From positions 1 to 8,087 of the forward strand of contig JAFGJU010000101.1 in assembly GCA_016928935.1 (NCBI GenBank): a stretch of 8,087 nt of DNA, given 5' to 3'. This DNA is from Candidatus Eiseniibacteriota bacterium (GTDB taxonomy: Bacteria; Eisenbacteria; RBG-16-71-46; JAFGJU01). The notes under the pieces are model-generated. The model ran no database searches, was not told where the DNA came from, and saw only the letters and a program-made list of their open reading frames with translations. Position numbers and translations under genes: made by a program. Shown one piece after another: positions 1-8,087 of this stretch (positions within the stretch are counted from its first letter, which is position 1; each line of letters starts with the position of its first letter).

Positions 1-182
1 GAGCGTGAAGCGCCCTCTCCCTCACTGACCGGCCCCACGGCCGCAACACGGCCGTACAGGGCCATCTTCAGCGAATCCGGCGCCAACTCCACCCTGTGCA
101 CAACGAGCCTCACGAGCTCCATCTGCTTGTAGGGCGGGATGCGGCCGAAGACCTCGCTGAATCGGCTCAGTGCCTGTGTCAC
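1..182 (-). pseudogene. C-terminal piece of a serine site-specific recombinase (probable remnant, runs off left edge)
   Basis: The minus strand is open from a GTG at 182-180 to the window edge, about 60 codons. The peptide begins VTQALSRFSEVFGRIPPYKQ and continues MELVRLVVHRVELAPDSLKM. This follows the pattern seen near the C-terminus of large serine recombinases: an 'AL..F..V...L.P.EQ' segment, then '.LV.LLV.RVE' and a short beta-like stretch. In that family the segment lies hundreds of residues after the catalytic N-terminal domain. Here an in-frame TGA sits three codons upstream of the GTG, and no recombinase-like peptide was noticed further upstream (183-300). I therefore infer a truncated or decayed gene rather than an intact small protein. 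The GTG has a weak AAGG five bases upstream, so translation of the fragment cannot be excluded. The family call rests on pattern memory only. Confidence 0.5.
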
Positions 183-215
183 TGACCTTCACCGAAATGC
201 CTCATTATGGGAAAT

Positions 216-233
216 TCAACGCTCGCTCGTTGA
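216..233. repeat. Short perfect inverted repeat (6-bp arms)
   Basis: The arms TCAACG (216-221) and CGTTGA (228-233) are separated by CTCGCT. The element lies just upstream of the recombinase-like fragment, in the otherwise gene-poor stretch 183-380. There is no T-tract on either side, so it is not an obvious terminator. It could be an operator-like or recombination-related site, or chance. Apart from this repeat and a weak 43-codon frame at 295-426, I see nothing supportable in 183-380. Confidence 0.25.
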
Positions 234-380
234 GCCCCTTGGTATTCCATGAATTCAGCCATTCATTCGTGAATCCCCTGTGCGAAAAGCGGTGATGAAG
301 ACACTGGACGAGATCGACCCGGCCCCGCGGGACAGAACGGCAAAGCCGCGCCTGGAACAAATAAAGCCGGGAAAAAGCTC

Positions 381-710
381 ATGGACGAAGGCGAAATCAG
401 ACGGATCGTCGACGCTCTCTTCATGAGCTTCAATGACAAAGATCTGAAGGCCATCAAGTCAAGCCTTCATCCGGATGTCAGCATGCCCGGGGACGGGGGG
501 CAAACGGCGAGCACCATCCTGGCCGCCGCAATCGCTCAGTTGCCCGTGTTCGATGGCTATCGGATCAAACAAATCATCCCAGAAGGCGGCAGGACGAAAG
601 CAATCAGGAACTATAAGGTCACGGGGCAATCCCAGAACCTCACTTTTGTGCTGGGCAACCAAGGCAGGTTTCGTATCATCGACATGTTTGAGGTCAACGT
701 ACAACCATGA
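381..710 (+). CDS. Small NTF2/SnoaL-like protein (hypothetical)
   Basis: A 109-residue soluble protein with no signal peptide or membrane segment. The N-terminal helix-like stretch (about residues 4-33) ends in ALFMSFNDKDLKAIKSSLHP. It resembles the opening of NTF2/SnoaL-like folds, where one helix carries a 'D...l..ll..D' pattern before the beta-sheet. The later segment (about 61-107) alternates in the manner of beta strands and ends in GRFRIIDMFEVNV, again compatible with a cone-shaped NTF2-like fold. The function cannot be told; such folds serve as enzymes, binding domains and immunity proteins. The ATG at 381 is preceded by GGGAAAAAG, a modest ribosome binding site. It is the only plus-strand gene here and converges on the DUF2007 gene. 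It looks less GC-rich than the minus-strand genes, which may point to a different origin. I am fairly sure it is coding and less sure of the family. Confidence 0.55.
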   Translation: MDEGEIRRIVDALFMSFNDKDLKAIKSSLHPDVSMPGDGGQTASTILAAAIAQLPVFDGYRIKQIIPEGGRTKAIRNYKVTGQSQNLTFVLGNQGRFRIIDMFEVNVQP

Positions 711-850
711 AGCCGACCTTACCCCATCGTTTGGTCCAGCGCCAGAGCCAGTCCCGAGCCTCCTGCGTTGCCGCCCGCGGCGACCTCGGCCGGCGTCCTG
801 TATCCCAACGAGCTGTGCGGCCGCTCGGCCGTCGCGTGCAGTCCAACGGA

Positions 851-918
851 CATGAGGGGGCCCGGGCGTTTCAGCGCCCCGGCCTGGGCCGCACGGCGGC
901 CTCAGTGCCGCGGCCGGG
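851..918. repeat. Nested GC-rich inverted repeats between convergent genes
   Basis: The gap 711-1001 between the plus-strand NTF2-like gene and the minus-strand DUF2007 gene shows no convincing coding sequence. It holds stacked inverted repeats: GGGCG (864-868) with CGCCC (875-879); CCCGGCC (878-884) with GGCCGGG (912-918); and inside the latter GGCCGC (887-892) with GCGGCC (896-901) around an ACG loop. No T-run follows on either strand, so a classical intrinsic terminator is not shown. The position between converging genes still fits a bidirectional transcript-end or transcript-stabilising structure. Confidence 0.4.
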
Positions 919-1001
919 AGTGAAATCACCCAGGCGATACTGCCAAGAATCAAGACCTGCTTGGAACCGTTGAGCCGGTGCGGCTTGGAAATTCGAAGGA
1001 C

Positions 1002-1265
1002 TTAGTGCGTGACGTCGTCCTCTTCGCTGAGGAATTCCGTGACGAGCTCTTTGGCGGCCTCCTCGTCCTCTCCCCTGACGAACACCTTGCCCCAGTAGCC
1101 GCGAGACAGCTTCGCGATGCCGTCGTACCAGACGATCTGGTCCGACCGGATTACGGCGTCTATTCCCTCTTCCTCCAGCATGTCCCTCACCATCGTCGCC
1201 ATCAGCTCGTCCGGAGCCACGTAGACCTCCACGAGCTCGCTGTCTTTGAAATCATGCTCTGCCAT
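1002..1265 (-). CDS. DUF2007-type small protein (putative signal transducing protein)
   Basis: An 87-residue acidic protein of the DUF2007 kind, a small ferredoxin-like fold often labelled 'putative signal transducing protein'; no biochemical role is established. The layout is typical: a strand (VEVYVAP, about residues 12-18), a helix (ELMATMVRDMLEEEG, about 20-34), strands with AVIRSD (about 37-42) and KVFVRG (about 60-65), and a helix (EDEEAAKELVTEFL, about 66-79). The WYDGIAKLSRGYWG stretch (about 46-59) sits where family members often have a loop. I start it at the ATG at 1265-1263 because GGGGAAAGGA lies just upstream. A longer reading frame to 1343 adds 26 residues with no family resemblance. 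It is the last gene of the minus-strand series, 200 bases after the ychF-like gene. Confidence 0.75.
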   Translation of the reverse strand: MAEHDFKDSELVEVYVAPDELMATMVRDMLEEEGIDAVIRSDQIVWYDGIAKLSRGYWGKVFVRGEDEEAAKELVTEFLSEEDDVTH

Positions 1266-1465
1266 CGTTCCTTTCCCCGTAAGGTCTCTCTCAGCGCACG
1301 GCTGTGGGCAGCATGAGGCGGTCCCTCTCGAGATGCGCGCCACCGCTCCGGCTGGGGCCTACCCGGCGTGTCAACACAGCGGTTCACTCAGTCGTCGTTC
1401 ACGCCGCCGGAACCTACCCCGCGCCCAAGAGCCCCATCAGAACAAGCATACACCCAATCCGGGCG
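1266..1465. other. Spacer between ychF-like and DUF2007 genes
   Basis: This 200-base stretch holds no supportable gene. On the minus strand a perfect TTGACA occurs near the middle, but no credible -10 hexamer lies 16-18 bases downstream, so I do not call a promoter. The ribosome binding site of the DUF2007 gene is at its low-coordinate end. No stem with a T-run was found, so read-through from the ychF-like gene is possible. Confidence 0.4.
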
Positions 1466-2551
1466 CTATGCCGCAAAACGAATCGTGACTACGTCCCCGT
1501 CCTTCACCTCGTATGCCTTGCCCTCGACCCTGAGCAGTCCCTTTTCCTTTGCGTGCGCCAACGACTGGCACGCCACCAGGTCGTCGTAGGACGTGACCTC
1601 CGCCTTTATGAACCCCCTCGCCATGTCGGTGTGGATCTCGCCGGCGGCGTCCACGATATGAGTTCCCCTGCGAATGGACCAGGCCGTGAGCTCGTTGTGG
1701 GCCGCGGTGTAGAAAGTGATGAGGCCCAGCAGAGCAAACGAAGCTCTCACAACTTTGTGAGAGGCCGGCTCAGTCAGCCCGGCCAGCTCCATCAGTTCGG
1801 CGGCGTCCTTCTCCGGACAGGTCGCTATCTCCATCTCGAGCTTGCCGCACAGGGTCACGACCGGGTGCTTCTGCGCGGCCAGCCGCTTCGCATTCTCCTC
1901 CACGGCGCTTGGGTCGTCGTCCTCGCCGGAGTTGAGCACCACCAGCACCGGCTTTCGGGACAGAAACTGGAAACCGCGGATGAGCTTGTCTTCCTCGTGC
2001 GTGAACTCCACGTCCCTGAGAGGAGTCTCCTTGCACAGGTGGGCTCGGCATTTCTCCAACACTTCCGCCTCGCCCTTCTGCTCGGGTTTCTTCCCCACGG
2101 CCGCGAGCTTGACTATCTTGTCAAGGCGCTTCTCAGTCGCGATGAGGTCGCCGATTATGAACTCCTCCTCCAGCGCGACCGCGTCCCTGGTCGGGTCTAC
2201 GGCTCCCATCGAATGCGGCACGCTCTCGTCCGCGAAGGCTCTCGCCACGTGGAGCAGAGCGTCCGCCTGCCTCACTGGCGCCAGGAATCCGGTCGGCGTG
2301 TCTGTCTTCTTGGCCGCGCCCTTCTCGACTCCGACCACGTCCACGTATTCTATCTTGGCCCTCGTCACCTTCGTGGGCTGAAGGAGTCGCGTGAGCACCG
2401 CCACTCTCTCGTCCGGCACTTCCACAACGCTCACGTGAACCTCGTCCCTGCTGGACGAGAAGACACCCGTGCGCGCCGTGCAGCGCGTGAGTGCGTTGAA
2501 GACTGTGCTCTTTCCGCTGAGAGGGAGTCCCACTATTCCGATTCTCATCAT
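1466..2551 (-). CDS. ychF: YchF/OLA1-family P-loop ATPase
   Basis: The 361-residue length is close to the usual ~363 of YchF, the Obg-related, ribosome-associated ATPase (OLA1 in eukaryotes) implicated in translation and stress responses. Seen in order: a P-loop GLPLSGKST at 8-16; a switch-II equivalent DVVGVEKGAA (71-80) with a hydrophobic residue after the DxxG, as in the HAS-NTPase group; HVARAF (101-106); and NSGE (207-210) in place of the GTPase NKxD, the change tied to ATP preference in this family. The C-terminal TGS domain (about 277-359) includes IHTDMARGFIKAEV and EGKAYEVKDGDVV. The P-loop differs from the common GLPNVGKST, and several core motifs are drifted, so this may be a divergent paralog. 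It begins with two ATGs in tandem; TTAGG upstream is a weak ribosome binding site at long spacing, so the second ATG is equally possible. Confidence 0.88.
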   Translation of the reverse strand: MMRIGIVGLPLSGKSTVFNALTRCTARTGVFSSSRDEVHVSVVEVPDERVAVLTRLLQPTKVTRAKIEYVDVVGVEKGAAKKTDTPTGFLAPVRQADALLHVARAFADESVPHSMGAVDPTRDAVALEEEFIIGDLIATEKRLDKIVKLAAVGKKPEQKGEAEVLEKCRAHLCKETPLRDVEFTHEEDKLIRGFQFLSRKPVLVVLNSGEDDDPSAVEENAKRLAAQKHPVVTLCGKLEMEIATCPEKDAAELMELAGLTEPASHKVVRASFALLGLITFYTAAHNELTAWSIRRGTHIVDAAGEIHTDMARGFIKAEVTSYDDLVACQSLAHAKEKGLLRVEGKAYEVKDGDVVTIRFAA

Positions 2552-2671
2552 GGCCGTCGTACCTAAGCCCGCGCACCGTGCCTTCCGGACCGCACGTGGA
2601 GCCCGTGGAGCCGCTCACTGGCCGGCCACCAGGCCGTTCTTGCGCGAAAACCGTCCGAAGGTATGTTGCCT

Positions 2672-2692
2672 GCCGCGGACCGAAGCCGCGGC
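2672..2692 (-). other. Stable hairpin with UUCG-type loop downstream of the transglutaminase gene
   Basis: The arms GCCGCGG and CCGCGGC pair perfectly. The seven-base loop reads CTTCGGT on the minus strand, so an extra C-G pair can close a UUCG tetraloop with one bulged T. It begins about 47 bases after the stop codon of the exported transglutaminase gene. No T-run follows, so it is more likely a Rho-dependent end or an mRNA-stabilising structure than an intrinsic terminator. The rest of the spacer 2552-2739 contains a TGGCCGGCCA palindrome and nothing else I can support. Confidence 0.35.
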
Positions 2693-2739
2693 TACCTGGA
2701 GAAGCTACCCTGCCGACTTGCGCCGGTTCCCGTGAAGCG

Positions 2740-4365
2740 TCACTCCACGGGCTCCCAGATTCCGAAGGCCTCCTCCTTCACCTCGGTCGCACCCTTGAAC
2801 GAATAGCGCGAATTGAAGTTGTAGTTCCAGCCCAGGTAGCTGGAGTCTCCGCCGCCGTGAGTCGTCACGAAATACCGGTTGCCGAGCGCTCCGAAGGCTC
2901 TGCCCTGGTCCGCCAGGAGAGGAGTATCGCCTCCGCTGGGGTCCACGGCCACCCATCCGTACCCGGGCAGATACACCTCGCACCACCTGTGGAACACGTC
3001 GTCCACCGACGCATCGTCGCCCCTCACCACGACGCTTCCCTCAAACCTTGCCGGCAGGCCGGCCGCCCGGCAGAGAGCAACGTAGAGGAACGAATATTCC
3101 GAGCAGGACCCTGTGCCGCGCTTTATGAGGGTCTCGGCTATGTCCCAACCCCCGACGAGCTCGTACTCGACGTGCTGCTGCACCCATTTGTAGATCTTCC
3201 TGGCGATCCAGTACGGGTTCTTTTCCTCCCCGACGATTTGCCTGGCGGTGTCGCGTATCAGGGGCTGCTCCAGCCGGTAGCGGCTGGCGTCCGCGGTGTA
3301 CTGCTTGCGGATTCGCGCCGGAATGTCCGCGAGACTCCCGACCTTATGCGGGAAGACACAGAAGCGGCGAACGCCTATCGTTGCACGCGCCGTGTACCCC
3401 ACTTCTTTGACGGCGCCCGGGCCCAGGTCGCTGAACTCGTAGATGGCCACCTTCTGTCCGGACTCGTCCTCGTCGAACCTGTCGGGCTCGGGCTCGTACG
3501 CGACGGGCTCGAGCAGATTCTGGGAGACACCGATGTCCTCCGGAACGGCGAGGAAGACCTCCGCCTTCGTGACCACCCCCGGCCCGACGTTCCGGATGCG
3601 GTAGACGACCTTCAGTTCTCTCTCCTTAGGGTCCGTCTGGTACACGTCCTCACCGTCGTCGTATGCCAGTTTGTAGAGAGTGTCCGTCTGGAAGTCCACG
3701 TTCCAGAGGAACCTGCCGTCGAAGGCCAGGCCGGTCGGATACGGCCCGGGGGACAGCACTATCATCAAGACTGTTCCGTCCGTCGGGTCGAGCATGTAGA
3801 GCTCGTTCTTCATCCTGTCAGAAGCCCAGAGGTAACGGCCGTCCCAGGCCAGTCCCTCCACCTGGCCGCCGGGCGAAGGGAAGTAATCCAGCGCTGTGCC
3901 GTCCTCCGGGTTCAGCTTGTAGATAGTCTTCGTGCCTCTGTCGCTCAGCCACAGGTTAGTGCCGTCCCAGGCCAGGGCCGAGGGAGACGAACCCGGTCCG
4001 GAGTAGCTCGTGAGCACGATTCCGGTCGAGAGGTCCATTCTGTACAAGAGCGGCTGAGTGGCGTCGCACACGAAGATAGTACCGTCGGCGTAGGCGATGT
4101 CGTCCGGCCGCGGGCAAGGCAGGTCGACTGACGCCACGGCGCTACCGTCTTTCGGGTCGAGCTTATGGGCCTTGGCCTCCCACCAGTCGCAGACCCAGAG
4201 GTGTGTGCCGTCCCAGGTAAGACCCCTTGGGTACTCGGACGCCGAGGACAGCTCCTGGATGACTTTGCCCGTGTAGGCGTACGACTCAGACAACGCGACA
4301 GTGAGAAAGAAGGCGAGCACGCCGAGCCAAATAGCGAATGCGAGGACGCGATGAACCGTCTTCAT
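2740..4365 (-). CDS. Exported beta-propeller protein with a C-terminal transglutaminase-like domain
   Basis: A 541-residue secreted protein. Residues 1-30 are a signal peptide: MKTVHR, a hydrophobic core, then SESYA as a likely signal peptidase I site; no lipobox cysteine follows. Five repeats with a 40-42 residue period follow (WDG-like turns at 51-53, 93-95, 133-135, 174-176, 215-217), each with 'LW.sD' and 'YKLdP.dGt' strands, as in NHL/YncE-like propellers. Residues about 245-330 look like a beta-sandwich. The transglutaminase-like domain (about 385-478) has a full triad: Cys421 in GTGSCSEYS, His459 in FHRWCEVYLPGYGW, Asp475 in VAVDPSGG. Bacterial members act as proteases or amidases as well as cross-linkers, so the reaction is unknown. 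The start at ATG 4365 has GGAGG at ideal spacing; the longer frame would begin before the promoter. It has its own promoter (4424-4452) and is probably monocistronic or first in its transcript. Confidence 0.85.
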   Translation of the reverse strand: MKTVHRVLAFAIWLGVLAFFLTVALSESYAYTGKVIQELSSASEYPRGLTWDGTHLWVCDWWEAKAHKLDPKDGSAVASVDLPCPRPDDIAYADGTIFVCDATQPLLYRMDLSTGIVLTSYSGPGSSPSALAWDGTNLWLSDRGTKTIYKLNPEDGTALDYFPSPGGQVEGLAWDGRYLWASDRMKNELYMLDPTDGTVLMIVLSPGPYPTGLAFDGRFLWNVDFQTDTLYKLAYDDGEDVYQTDPKERELKVVYRIRNVGPGVVTKAEVFLAVPEDIGVSQNLLEPVAYEPEPDRFDEDESGQKVAIYEFSDLGPGAVKEVGYTARATIGVRRFCVFPHKVGSLADIPARIRKQYTADASRYRLEQPLIRDTARQIVGEEKNPYWIARKIYKWVQQHVEYELVGGWDIAETLIKRGTGSCSEYSFLYVALCRAAGLPARFEGSVVVRGDDASVDDVFHRWCEVYLPGYGWVAVDPSGGDTPLLADQGRAFGALGNRYFVTTHGGGDSSYLGWNYNFNSRYSFKGATEVKEEAFGIWEPVE

Positions 4366-4423
4366 TCTGAACCTCCGGCAGACGCAGTTGCGGTTACGGT
4401 GGGTTAGAACGCAGTCACTCCGC

Positions 4424-4452
4424 AGTCTACACTTGCCGCGCGAGAAAATCAA
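4424..4452 (-). promoter_or_regulatory. Sigma70-like promoter of the exported transglutaminase gene
   Basis: On the minus strand TTGATT (4452-4447) is followed after exactly 17 bases by TAGACT (4429-4424). Each hexamer matches the consensus at four of six positions. It lies in a locally AT-richer patch between the tRNA terminator and the gene, giving a leader of roughly 50 bases before the ATG at 4365. The placement directly after a terminator supports it. Confidence 0.6.
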
Positions 4453-4495
4453 ACCGCAAAAGGAAGAACGCGGGGCTTGAGCGGCGACGTGCACC

Positions 4496-4523
4496 AAAAG
4501 AAAGAGGCGGCTTGCGCCGCCTC
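4496..4523 (-). terminator. Intrinsic terminator after tRNA-Lys
   Basis: An eight-base-pair perfect stem (GAGGCGGC at 4523-4516, GCCGCCTC at 4511-4504) closes a GCAA loop, a GNRA tetraloop, and is followed on the minus strand by TTTCTTTT. It begins six bases after the tRNA 3' end and would end the purA/tRNA transcript before the next promoter. Confidence 0.88.
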
Positions 4524-4528
4524 AATAT

Positions 4529-4601
4529 TGACCCGTGCTGGAATCGAACCAGCGACTCCCTGCTTAAAAGGCAGGTGCTCTGCCGACTGAGCTAACGGGC
4601 C
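4529..4601 (-). tRNA. tRNA-Lys (anticodon TTT)
   Basis: A complete 73-nucleotide cloverleaf on the minus strand. The acceptor stem is GGCCCGT with ACGGGTC (one G-T pair) and discriminator A. The D arm is GCTC/GAGC, the anticodon stem is CCTGC/GCAGG with loop CTTTTAA, and the T arm is GCTGG/CCAGC around TTCGATT. The anticodon TTT reads AAA and AAG lysine codons. The 3' CCA is not encoded and must be added by the CCA-adding enzyme. The gene lies 86 bases after purA with no clear promoter of its own, so co-transcription with purA and processing from that RNA is likely. Confidence 0.96.
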
Positions 4602-4687
4602 ACAATGTCTTGCGCGAACAGCGCGGCCAAACCGGCACCCTCGCCACTTCCGTCTCTCCGAAGGGCCGGGCGCAGCCGCGCGGCGCC

Positions 4688-5992
<1,305 letters not shown>

Positions 5993-6116
5993 CCGATACT
6001 CCTTTCTGTCTTCGACGGCACTCGGCCTTGCGCCTCTATCTTCTGCCGCGCGCCCGGGGACCGTTATCGCGCCGTCGGCCGCCCGAGCCACTATGGCTTC
6101 ACGAAGAGACGCCGGC

Positions 6117-6170
6117 AAAAAAAGACCGCTGGTATTTCCGCACTGTCGGGTCAATTGGAACACCAGCGTC
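6117..6170 (-). terminator. Long-loop stem with a seven-T run in the lon-purA spacer (terminator or purA leader attenuator)
   Basis: On the minus strand GACGCTGGT (6170-6162) pairs with ACCAGCGGTC (6133-6124), nine pairs with one bulged G, and seven T's follow directly (6123-6117). The loop is 28 bases. It lies 124 bases after the lon stop codon and 124 bases before the purA start. The simplest reading is the intrinsic terminator of lon. If purA is transcribed from further upstream, the same element would act as an attenuator in the purA leader. Confidence 0.6.
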
Positions 6171-6204
6171 GGTTGTGACTAGCGTTTTTTCAACAAGGCG
6201 TTCT

Positions 6205-6233
6205 TGTCCCGACCGCCCGGGGGACAGAGTCCC
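6205..6233 (-). repeat. Three-segment inverted repeat able to form two alternative hairpins
   Basis: In plus-strand terms the central GGGAC (6221-6225) can pair with GTCCC at 6229-6233 (loop of three) or, as GGGACA, with TGTCCC at 6205-6210. The two pairings exclude each other. The element sits in the spacer 5993-6293 upstream of the T-run stem, a layout that could be regulatory but may be chance in GC-rich DNA. Confidence 0.3.
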
Positions 6234-6271
6234 GAGCAGCCGCCTCCGCGCCCTTTCCGCGCGTTTCTCGA

Positions 6272-6289
6272 GCGCCGTTCGGACGGCGC
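6272..6289 (-). other. Perfect hairpin immediately after the lon stop codon
   Basis: The seven-base-pair arms GCGCCGT and ACGGCGC enclose a four-base loop, starting four bases after the lon stop codon. No T-run follows. It may protect the 3' end of the lon message or slow polymerase ahead of the downstream terminator at 6117-6170. Confidence 0.4.
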
Positions 6290-6293
6290 AGGC

Positions 6294-8087
<1,794 letters not shown>

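Noticed and set aside
707..973. Plus-strand frame overlapping the NTF2-like stop codon (ATGA) that could be a coupled gene
   Set aside because: The peptide is arginine- and proline-rich with no fold-like pattern, and it runs through the nested inverted repeats; no family resemblance.
1002..1343. Longer start for the DUF2007 gene at 1343
   Set aside because: The added 26 residues are not family-like, and the ATG at 1265 has a strong ribosome binding site.
1360..1400. TTGACA as a promoter for the DUF2007 gene
   Set aside because: The -35 is perfect but no acceptable -10 lies 16-18 bases downstream on the minus strand.
1304..2566. Plus-strand open frame of 420 codons over the ychF-like gene
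   Set aside because: It is a codon-position shadow of the minus-strand gene, with no ribosome binding site of note and no recognisable protein.
2578..4131. Long plus-strand open frame (over 500 codons) antisense to the exported transglutaminase gene
   Set aside because: High GC content makes antisense frames long. The translation is low-complexity, rich in R, H, V and L, with no domain, while the opposite strand has a signal peptide, repeats and a catalytic triad.
4529..4601. tRNA-Lys as an integration site for a mobile element
   Set aside because: I saw no duplicated tRNA 3' end in the window and no integrase nearby; the recombinase-like remnant is over 4 kb away.
5993..6163. N-terminal extension of PurA to 6163
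   Set aside because: It would begin inside the bulged terminator-like stem and adds residues absent from the family; GTG 5992 has an AAAGGAG at good spacing.

Overview
This is a high-GC bacterial window that reads as a chromosomal housekeeping block. Almost all genes lie on the minus strand: lon (cut by the right edge), purA, a tRNA-Lys, an exported beta-propeller/transglutaminase protein, a YchF-type P-loop ATPase and a small DUF2007 protein. High GC, a bacterial Lon, PurA, YchF and DUF2007, and an intrinsic terminator after the tRNA all indicate Bacteria. The exported propeller-plus-transglutaminase architecture and the divergent YchF would suit an uncultivated lineage of the FCB/Eisenbacteria/Latescibacteria kind, but that placement is only an impression and the window holds no taxonomic marker that settles it.

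Layout from right to left, the direction of most transcription. Lon protease (8087-6294) ends in a compact hairpin, followed by a 300-base spacer with competing small hairpins and a stem plus seven T's that looks like an intrinsic terminator. purA (5992-4688) then starts at a GTG with a strong ribosome binding site. tRNA-Lys(TTT) (4601-4529) follows 86 bases after purA and ends in a clear intrinsic terminator (4523-4496). A good sigma70-like promoter (4452-4424) follows at once and drives the secreted transglutaminase (4365-2740). A 188-base spacer with a very stable hairpin leads to the YchF-like ATPase (2551-1466), and a 200-base spacer leads to the DUF2007 gene (1265-1002).

The left kilobase is different. 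A small plus-strand gene of NTF2/SnoaL-like appearance (381-710) converges on the DUF2007 gene, with a GC-rich stretch of nested inverted repeats between them. At the extreme left (182 to the edge, minus strand) an open frame resembles the C-terminal end of a large serine recombinase whose upstream part is missing, which suggests an old mobile-element junction.

Functionally the genes cover protein quality control (Lon), AMP synthesis (PurA), translation (tRNA-Lys, ribosome-associated YchF) and an envelope or extracellular protein. No multi-gene new system was found. The least ordinary items are the propeller-transglutaminase protein, the structured lon-purA spacer and the recombinase remnant.
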